7,897 nt of DNA from Thermoflexus sp. (lineage in GTDB: Bacteria > Chloroflexota > Anaerolineae > B4-G1 > DUEL01), in NCBI GenBank assembly GCA_028276215.1, contig JAPYWT010000098.1:1-7897 (forward strand), in the 5' to 3' direction. Below are positions 1 to 3,654 of this stretch, piece by piece; position 1 is the first letter of the stretch, and each line of letters starts with the position of its first letter. The position numbers were made by a program, and so were the translations under genes. Under the pieces are notes generated by a model, which ran no database searches, was not told the origin of the DNA, and saw only the letters and a program-made list of their open reading frames with translations.

Positions 1-483
1 CGTCGGGCGGTTGCCCATCCCCACAAAGCCGGTCACCCCGGGCGTGTTGCGGACCACCGACCAGGACTCATCATCCAGAATCATCTGCACCAGGACATAC
101 CCTGGGAAAACCCGGCGCTCCACCGTGCGCCGCTTACCGTCCTTGACCTCAATCTCTTCCTCGGTCGGGATGACCACCTGGAAAATTTTATCCTGCATGC
201 GCATCGTCTCAATGCGCTGCTCCAGGTTGTGCTTGACCTTGTTCTCGTAGCCGGAGTAGCAATGGATCACGTACCAGGCCCGCTCGTCCGTCGGTTCGGC
301 CGTCGGGTCGGACGGAGTGCCCGTCCGGCTGGCACCGACGGATGCATCCAGCACGTCCTCATCCGGCGTGGACGGCACAGCAGGCCTGCGCGGTCTTGAA
401 GACCCGGCAGGCCTCAGGGCTCCCGTCCCCTCATACTCCTCCGCGTCCTGTTCCAGAGTCTCCAGGCGGTCTTCCCGGTCCAT
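1..483 (-). CDS. nusG: Transcription termination/antitermination factor NusG, 3' part cut off, with long N-terminal extension
   Basis: NusG binds RNA polymerase, suppresses pausing and links transcription to Rho or to the leading ribosome. The window holds the first 161 codons. The NGN domain starts near residue 68 (ERAWYVIHCYSGYENKVK) and shows the family signature RRVFPGYVLVQM around residues 123-133 and NTPGVTGFVG around 146-155. The KOW domain lies beyond the left edge. Residues 1 to about 66 are an extra acidic, Pro/Ser/Thr-rich and probably disordered segment; typical NusG begins only a few residues before the Trp-Tyr-Val motif. The ATG at 483-481 is preceded by GGAAGGG nine bases upstream, and no better-placed start lies closer to the NGN domain, so I keep the long form. 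It follows secE by 23 nt, the usual secE-nusG pairing upstream of rplK. Identity is certain; the start is likely. Confidence 0.96.
   Translation of the reverse strand, partial: MDREDRLETLEQDAEEYEGTGALRPAGSSRPRRPAVPSTPDEDVLDASVGASRTGTPSDPTAEPTDERAWYVIHCYSGYENKVKHNLEQRIETMRMQDKIFQVVIPTEEEIEVKDGKRRTVERRVFPGYVLVQMILDDESWSVVRNTPGVTGFVGMGNRPT
382..414. repeat. Imperfect inverted repeat inside the 5' coding part of nusG
   Basis: Arms AGGCCTGC (382-389) and GCAGGCCT (407-414) flank the inner arms GGTCTT (392-397) and AAGACC (399-404), with a two-base mismatch between the two paired blocks and one central base. On the minus strand it encodes roughly residues 23-34 of the NusG extension, a stretch rich in Arg, Pro, Ser and Ala. 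The AGGCCTGC/GCAGGCC core resembles the intergenic palindrome at 990-1019, which suggests a family of small palindromic repeats. That link is an inference from similarity by eye. Confidence 0.7.
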
Positions 484-506
484 CACTCTTTACCCTTCCG
501 CCACCG

Positions 507-782
507 CTACTCCTGCTGTCGCCCCAGGATGACCCCGACGACAATGCCGGCCACCAGGACGATCACGCCCATCGCGATCCGCCAGGGATCACTTTCTATG
601 ATGCCCCGCAACCACCAGGAGAAGAGAACGTCCATCAGCCAGAGGAAAAGGGCCATACTGACGGTGACCACCAGGACAATCCGGGTCAGCCGCCAGGTCT
701 CCTCCCGGGTAGGCCAGCGGACCCGTTTGACCTCCACCCGGGTCTCCCGGAAATAGCGGACCAGTGCGTTTTCTTTTTTCAC
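507..782 (-). CDS. secE: Preprotein translocase subunit SecE with a second C-terminal membrane segment
   Basis: SecE clamps the two halves of SecY in the inner-membrane SecYEG export channel. The 91-residue product has the family signature: an amphipathic helix RYFRETRVEVKRVRWPTREE (residues 9-28) with the conserved W-P-T, then a transmembrane helix at about 34-58. A further hydrophobic stretch at about 69-87 looks like a second transmembrane helix; most short bacterial SecE proteins end after the first. The start is GTG at 782-780, with GGAGG ten bases upstream. It lies between tRNA-Trp and nusG, the standard secE-nusG context, and is probably co-transcribed with nusG 23 nt downstream. Identity is firm from motif, size and context; the extra helix is read by eye from hydrophobicity. 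Confidence 0.95.
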   Translation of the reverse strand: MKKENALVRYFRETRVEVKRVRWPTREETWRLTRIVLVVTVSMALFLWLMDVLFSWWLRGIIESDPWRIAMGVIVLVAGIVVGVILGRQQE

Positions 783-830
783 GATGAACCGTCCTCCGGC
801 GTCATTTGCCCGCGCTTCTTATGCCTAACA

Positions 831-866
831 TTTCAAGACACCGCCGGGATGGGCGGTGTCTTGAAA
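831..866 (-). terminator. 15-bp perfect hairpin between tRNA-Trp and secE (terminator- or attenuator-like)
   Basis: Arms 831-845 and 852-866 are perfectly complementary over 15 bases with a 6-nt loop. On the minus strand the RNA stem ends in TTGAAA and is followed by TGTTAGGCAT, not by a real T-run. It sits 9 nt after the tRNA-Trp 3' end and about 48 nt before secE. It could trim or terminate the tRNA transcript, attenuate read-through into secE-nusG, or be a dispersed palindrome. The structure is certain; the terminator role is weak because the T-tract is missing. Confidence 0.5.
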
Positions 867-875
867 GCCAGCAGG

Positions 876-949
876 CAGGGGGTGCGGGACTTGAACCCGC
901 AGCCTGCGGTTTTGGAGACCGCTGCTCTGCCTTATTGAGCTAACCCCCT
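876..949 (-). tRNA. trnW: tRNA-Trp (anticodon CCA)
   Basis: Full cloverleaf on the minus strand: acceptor AGGGGGT pairs with ACCCCCT, D arm GCTC/GAGC, and anticodon arm GCGGT-CTCCAAA-ACCGC with anticodon CCA. The 5-nt variable loop is followed by T arm GCGGG-TTCAAGT-CCCGC. Discriminator base is G, as expected for tRNA-Trp. The 3' CCA is not encoded (next bases are CCT), so it must be added by CCA transferase. The D loop (AATAAGGCA) is one base longer than in the Thr tRNAs of this window. Position between rpmG and secE is a widespread bacterial arrangement. Confidence 0.97.
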
Positions 950-989
950 GCGGAAACGGTCACAGGACAAAAGCCTCAGCCGGTGCCAG

Positions 990-1019
990 GCCTGCATTCT
1001 GGCAGGCGCAAGGCCTGCC
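990..1019. repeat. Three-armed palindromic repeat between rpmG and tRNA-Trp
   Basis: The segment 1001-1007 (GGCAGGC) can pair with 1013-1019 (GCCTGCC, 7 bp, 5-nt loop). Its inner six bases 1002-1007 can instead pair with 990-995 (GCCTGC, 6 bp, 6-nt loop). The two hairpins are mutually exclusive. The outer edge abuts the rpmG stop codon at 1021. No T-run follows on the minus strand close to the stems, so it is not a standard intrinsic terminator. It may be a dispersed repeat, an RNA switch or a processing site between the mRNA and the tRNA. The rest of the 950-1020 gap shows nothing else I can name. Confidence 0.6.
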
Positions 1020-1020
1020 G

Positions 1021-1191
1021 CTACTTGGTCTCCCGATGGAGCGTGTGCTTGCGGCAGCGCGGGCAATACTTGCGCAGTTCCAGCCGCGATGGATCGTTCC
1101 GCCGATTCTTCTCGGTGGTGTAATTCTGTTCTTTACACTCTGTACAGGCCAGAGTAATCGTCAACCGGATTGCTTTCGCCTTCTTTGCCAT
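1021..1191 (-). CDS. rpmG: 50S ribosomal protein L33 (four-cysteine, zinc-binding form)
   Basis: L33 is a small protein of the large ribosomal subunit near the E site. The 56-residue product begins MAKKAKAIRLTITLACTEC and has two Cys pairs, CTEC (residues 16-19) and CPRC (43-46), that form the zinc ribbon. The middle YTTEKNRRNDPSRLELRKYC is the L33 signature, and length is normal for the family. The ATG at 1191-1189 is chosen because GAGG lies six bases upstream. An in-frame TTG at 1203 would put that ribosome-binding site inside the gene and add an atypical MRIF. It precedes tRNA-Trp, secE and nusG, a conserved bacterial order. The presence of all four cysteines marks the zinc-dependent paralogue type. 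Confidence 0.96.
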   Translation of the reverse strand: MAKKAKAIRLTITLACTECKEQNYTTEKNRRNDPSRLELRKYCPRCRKHTLHRETK

Positions 1192-1254
1192 GAAAATCCT
1201 CAATGTGCTGCGGTTTGGTCGGGTTTAATGAGAGATAACGACATCAATCTACCA

Positions 1255-1479
1255 TCAGGGTGAAGGGATAGCAACATATTCTGCTAACGATTGTGACTGT
1301 GGCACTGGCAAACCGTCTTCCAGCATTCCACGCACATGCATCTCTATCGCTTCGTGCATGTTCAACGCCGCTTCCTCCGGGGTCTTCCCCGTCGCAATGC
1401 AACCTGGCAGGTCTGGAGAATATGCAGAATAGTTGCCGTTCGCTTTTTCTATAACGACCAAAAAACGGTAAATGGGCAT
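1255..1479 (-). CDS. hicB: HicB-family antitoxin, short form
   Basis: HicB neutralises the HicA mRNA interferase by binding it. The 74-residue product opens with MPIYRFLVVIEKANGNY and carries the HicB signature YSAYSPDLPGCIATG (residues 17-31), then an alpha helix with TPEEAALNMHEAIEMHV. The ending GMLEDGLPVPQSQS is also typical. It is only the partial RNase H-fold domain: no helix-turn-helix or ribbon-helix-helix segment follows, so direct operator binding by this protein is doubtful. Its ATG lies 3 nt after the hicA stop, with only a weak GAGAAAG upstream, which suggests translational coupling to hicA. The toxin-first order is normal for hicAB. By eye the pair is less G+C-rich than its ribosomal neighbours, which fits horizontal arrival. 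Confidence 0.92.
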   Translation of the reverse strand: MPIYRFLVVIEKANGNYSAYSPDLPGCIATGKTPEEAALNMHEAIEMHVRGMLEDGLPVPQSQSLAEYVAIPSP

Positions 1480-1482
1480 AGT

Positions 1483-1683
1483 TTACTGCTTTCTCGGTTT
1501 TTGCAACTGTGCTTGCTTGAGAATACTGCTTAATGTGCCTTCCGCCAGGTCATCGTTCGGGTGACCTGCGATGGTAACCAATCCAGGTTTTGTGGGATGT
1601 TTATACTGCCGATGACTGCCTTTGGTCCTGACCAGATACCAAACGTCTTCCTCAATCAGTCTGATTACATCGCGGACCTTCAT
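1483..1683 (-). CDS. hicA: HicA-family toxin (mRNA interferase, dsRBD-like fold)
   Basis: HicA toxins cleave mRNA and arrest translation when HicB is lost. The 66-residue product has the whole family pattern: MKVRDVIRLIEEDVWYLVR, then KGSHRQYKHP with the catalytic-position His24, then the strand GLVTIAGHP and the C-terminal helix GTLSSILKQAQL. Length is normal and nothing looks disrupted, so it should be active. The ATG at 1683-1681 has GGAG about 11 bases upstream. The start is only 18 nt after the 3' end of tRNA-Thr(GGT) with no terminator between, so the toxin mRNA may come from the tRNA promoters. A private promoter in 18 nt is hardly possible unless it lies inside the tRNA genes. Confidence 0.93.
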   Translation of the reverse strand: MKVRDVIRLIEEDVWYLVRTKGSHRQYKHPTKPGLVTIAGHPNDDLAEGTLSSILKQAQLQKPRKQ

Positions 1684-1701
1684 CTATGCGTAGTCTCCAG
1701 G

Positions 1702-1774
1702 AGCCCACGATGGGAATTGAACCCATAACCACACCCTTACCAAGGGTGTGCTCTGCCGATTGAGCTACGTGGGC
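1702..1774 (-). tRNA. trnT: tRNA-Thr (anticodon GGT)
   Basis: Cloverleaf on the minus strand: acceptor GCCCACG/CGTGGGC, D arm GCTC/GAGC, anticodon arm CACCC-TTGGTAA-GGGTG (anticodon GGT, reads ACC/ACU). The variable loop is TGGTT and the T arm ATGGG-TTCAATT-CCCAT, with discriminator T. CCA is not encoded. It is third of three tRNAs, 6 nt after tRNA-Tyr and 18 nt before hicA. Confidence 0.97.
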
Positions 1775-1780
1775 CCACAG

Positions 1781-1862
1781 TGGGCCGGGCAGGACTCGAA
1801 CCTGCGAAGGCTGAGCCAGCGGATTTACAGTCCGCCCCCTTTGCCGCTCGGGCCACCGACCC
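1781..1862 (-). tRNA. trnY: tRNA-Tyr (anticodon GTA)
   Basis: A class II tRNA of 82 nt with the long variable arm expected of bacterial tRNA-Tyr. Acceptor GGGTCGG pairs with CCGGCCC (one T-G wobble). Anticodon arm is GCGGA-CTGTAAA-TCCGC with anticodon GTA, and the variable arm contains TGGCTCAGCC. T arm is GCAGG-TTCGAGT-CCTGC and discriminator A. CCA is not encoded. It stands 4 nt after tRNA-Thr(TGT), so the three tRNAs must be cut from one precursor. Confidence 0.97.
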
Positions 1863-1866
1863 ATCA

Positions 1867-1939
1867 AGCCGACGGCGGGACTTGAACCCGCACCGTTCCG
1901 CTTACAAGGCGGATGCTCTGCCGATTGAGCTACGTCGGC
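1867..1939 (-). tRNA. trnT: tRNA-Thr (anticodon TGT)
   Basis: Cloverleaf on the minus strand: acceptor GCCGACG/CGTCGGC, D arm GCTC/GAGC, anticodon arm TCCGC-CTTGTAA-GCGGA (anticodon TGT). The variable loop is ACGGT and the T arm GCGGG-TTCAAGT-CCCGC, with discriminator T. CCA is not encoded. It is first in the Thr-Tyr-Thr cluster, and its first base is exactly seven bases after the -10 box of the nearer promoter. Confidence 0.97.
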
Positions 1940-1945
1940 AGAGAA

Positions 1946-1973
1946 ATTATACCACACCCACAAGCAAGGTCAA
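1946..1973 (-). promoter_or_regulatory. Promoter P2 for the tRNA cluster (TTGACC-16-TATAAT, extended -10)
   Basis: On the minus strand, TTGACC at 1973-1968 and a perfect TATAAT at 1951-1946 are 16 bases apart, and TGG precedes the -10 (TGn extended -10). Six bases separate the -10 from tRNA-Thr(TGT) base 1 at 1939, so the expected transcription start falls on the mature tRNA 5' end or within a base of it. Promoter identity is inferred from consensus match and position. Confidence 0.82.
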
Positions 1974-1989
1974 GTCCCTACCGGCTGGT

Positions 1990-2018
1990 AGTATACTCCA
2001 ATTTGGACTTTTTGTCAA
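1990..2018 (-). promoter_or_regulatory. Promoter P1 for the tRNA cluster (TTGACA-17-TATACT)
   Basis: On the minus strand a perfect -35 TTGACA (2018-2013) and TATACT (1995-1990) are 17 bases apart, the ideal sigma70 spacing. The predicted start near 1983-1986 gives a leader of about 45 nt before the first tRNA. The spacer is AT-rich in an otherwise G+C-rich window. The -35 contains the TGA stop (2017-2015) of the PII-like gene. Tandem strong promoters are typical of stable-RNA operons. Confidence 0.85.
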
Positions 2019-2368
2019 CTGCTCTTCCGCTCCAGCCCCAGGACGCGGGTCACCGGCACAACGAAGAGAATCCCCGTATGGTGCAGGTTGAGGTCGCCCG
2101 TCACTTCCTGGGTTGCCGCAATGACCCGTTCCACCGTCTCCTCATCCCGAACGATGGTGAAGAGGGTGCGGTGGTGGAGTTCCCGGGTGCCCAGCAGGTC
2201 CCGCACGGAGGGGACCAGCGGCAGGTCATCCCAGATGGCTTTCTGCAACCGCGCCAGGCCGGTGCTCTCCAGAATCGTCGCGCCGGGGACTCCTGCCTCG
2301 TCCCACGCCCGGAGAACATCGGGACACTGGTCGGGATTATCCAGGACCAGAACGACCAGATAGGCCAT
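2015..2368 (-). CDS. Small PII-like (GlnB-fold) putative signalling protein
   Basis: The 117-residue product looks like a PII/GlnB-type ferredoxin-like fold. A first strand MAYLVVLVLDNP is followed by helix DQCPDVLRAWDEAGV (residues 13-27) and strand GATILESTGLARL. A loop region follows at about 44-67, then strand TLFTIVRD, helix EETVERVIAATQEV and strand GILFVVPVTRVLGL. PII-like proteins bind adenine nucleotides or other small ligands and control transporters or enzymes; this ligand is unknown. It does not carry the classical GlnB T-loop uridylylation motif that I would recognise, so a nitrogen role is not supported. The start at 2368 is preferred over the ATG two codons earlier: GGGAGG lies seven bases before 2368 but only one before 2374. 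It follows the CPA2 antiporter by 32 nt, so it may regulate that transporter. Fold assignment is moderately sure; function is inference. Confidence 0.7.
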   Translation of the reverse strand: MAYLVVLVLDNPDQCPDVLRAWDEAGVPGATILESTGLARLQKAIWDDLPLVPSVRDLLGTRELHHRTLFTIVRDEETVERVIAATQEVTGDLNLHHTGILFVVPVTRVLGLERKSS

Positions 2369-2400
2369 TTGCATGCCTCCCGAGCAAAGGGTCGCTACCA

Positions 2401-3612
2401 TCAGGCCTGGCGGTCTGCGCTCCGTTCGCCGGGCGGTTTCCGGTAGAGGGCCCGCAGCAGGATGGGCGTCACCAGGGTCGTGGTCAGCACGACCAGCACC
2501 ACGTCCGCAAAGATTTGCTGGGTGATCAGCCCGCTCTCCAGTTCTATCGCCGCCACAATCAGGCCCACCTCGCCCCGGGACATCATCCCCACACCCAGGC
2601 GAAGGGCATCCAGAGGGGAGAACCCCCCGGCCAGTCCGCCCAGCCCACAGCCAATGACTTTGGAGAGCATCGCCGCCCCAATGAGCGCCAGTGCGCAACC
2701 GATCCCACTGACGCCAATGGCCCGCGCGTCCGCCTCCAGGCCGATGTTGACAAAGAAGATGGGCACAAGCCAGGCATAGGCCAGGGTGTGCATCCGGTCC
2801 CGGATGTACTGGTGGAGCGGCGAACGGGCGAAGGCCAGGCCCGCCAGGAAAGCGCCAGTGATGGCAGCGATGCCCCCCAGCGCCTCCGCCGCCCATGCAA
2901 AGAACAGCAGCGTGACCACCACCAGGGCCATAACCCCCTCGCTGACCGGGAGCCGCTCCACCCGGACCGGCAGACGCGGGATCACGCGCGCTCCCACCCA
3001 GATTGCAAGGGCCAGAAAGAGCAACATCCGCACCAGGACCCAGAGGATGTGCCAGAAATTGCCCCCCTCGCCGGTCAGCGCGCTGGCGACGGAGACCAGC
3101 AGGATGACCAGAATGTCGTCCACCACGGCGGCACCCAGGAGCGCGACCCCCACCCGGCTCCGCAGGACGCCCAGTTCTATCATCGTCTGGGCCGAGATGC
3201 TGACGCTGGTGGCCGCCAGCATCAGGCCGATGAGCATTCCCTCCAACAGGGTGAAGCCGAAGAGGAGCGATACCCCCAGCCCCAGGACGATGGGGAAGAG
3301 GACGCCCAGGACACCAGCCCATACCGCGGGCCGCCCCGCCCGTCGCATGGCCTCCACGTCCACCTCCAGACCAGCGATAAACATCAGGAAAAGGACGCCC
3401 AGGTGGGCCAGTTCGCGGAGCGTCTCCTCCAGGTGGCCGCCCGCAAAGGGAGGCCAGTGGAGCATGTTCAGCACCGTCGGGCCCAGGATGAGGCCGATGA
3501 GCAACTCCCCCAGCACCGCTGGCTGCCCCAACCGGGTGCTCAGGTAGCCGAAGGATTTGGCCGCGAAGATGATGATGGCCAGGGCCAGCAGAAACGGGAG
3601 CAGCGGGTCCAT
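2401..3612 (-). CDS. CPA2-family cation/proton antiporter (membrane domain only)
   Basis: A 403-residue integral membrane protein with about 12 hydrophobic segments, matching the Na+/H+ exchanger domain of the CPA2 (KefB/NapA-like) family. It shows the early motif GQPAVLGELLIGLILGP (residues 29-45), FLMFIAGLEVD (75-85), TSVSISAQTMIELG (135-148), and the ion-binding aspartate pair in AAVVDDILVILL (Asp165-Asp166), which usually indicates electrogenic exchange. Later come FLAGLAFARSPL and PIFFVNIGLEAD. It ends shortly after the last helix and has no RCK/TrkA domain, unlike Kef proteins, so regulation may come from the PII-like protein next door. ATG at 3612 has GGGGAGG only two bases upstream, a short spacing, but the protein begins at the expected point of the first helix. 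The substrate (Na+ or K+) cannot be read from sequence. Confidence 0.93.
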   Translation of the reverse strand: MDPLLPFLLALAIIIFAAKSFGYLSTRLGQPAVLGELLIGLILGPTVLNMLHWPPFAGGHLEETLRELAHLGVLFLMFIAGLEVDVEAMRRAGRPAVWAGVLGVLFPIVLGLGVSLLFGFTLLEGMLIGLMLAATSVSISAQTMIELGVLRSRVGVALLGAAVVDDILVILLVSVASALTGEGGNFWHILWVLVRMLLFLALAIWVGARVIPRLPVRVERLPVSEGVMALVVVTLLFFAWAAEALGGIAAITGAFLAGLAFARSPLHQYIRDRMHTLAYAWLVPIFFVNIGLEADARAIGVSGIGCALALIGAAMLSKVIGCGLGGLAGGFSPLDALRLGVGMMSRGEVGLIVAAIELESGLITQQIFADVVLVVLTTTLVTPILLRALYRKPPGERSADRQA

Positions 3613-3626
3613 GTCCTCCCCTGATA

Positions 3627-3654
3627 GTAGGACAACTGCGAGCAGTTGTCCTAC
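3627..3654. repeat. 13-bp perfect hairpin between the M50 protease and the antiporter
   Basis: Arms GTAGGACAACTGC (3627-3639) and GCAGTTGTCCTAC (3642-3654) are fully complementary around a GA centre. The right arm contains the TAG stop (3653-3651) of the protease gene, and the antiporter ribosome-binding site begins about 8 nt after the left arm. No T-run follows on the minus strand, so a classical terminator is unlikely. It may be an RNA-stabilising or processing hairpin that sets separate levels of the two genes, or a dispersed palindrome. Confidence 0.75.

Noticed and set aside
342..938. 198-codon plus-strand open frame opposite nusG, secE and tRNA-Trp
   Set aside because: Crosses two genes and a tRNA on the other strand, and shows no domain.
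1192..1254. Possible promoter for rpmG between hicB and rpmG
   Set aside because: I could not find a -35/-10 pair with acceptable match and spacing; the only clear signal is the ribosome-binding site GAGG.
1652..1963. 103-codon open frame across the tRNA cluster
   Set aside because: It translates the three tRNAs; repeated AQSAEH-like peptides are the translation of D-arm sequence, a well-known false call.
1995..2012. Plus-strand terminator-like TCCAATTTGGACTTTTT
   Set aside because: The stem is only 5 bp and there is no plus-strand gene to terminate; the T-run is the A-rich spacer of promoter P1 read backwards.
2369..3322. Long minus-strand open frame upstream of the PII-like start, overlapping the antiporter gene
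   Set aside because: It is the +1 shadow of the antiporter; Gly/Pro/Arg-rich with no membrane or domain pattern. Only the part from 2368 down to 2015 is real.
2515..3624. 369-codon plus-strand open frame opposite the antiporter
   Set aside because: Its Gln/His/Asp/Pro-rich composition is what antisense of a G+C-rich membrane protein gene gives; no ribosome-binding site or domain.
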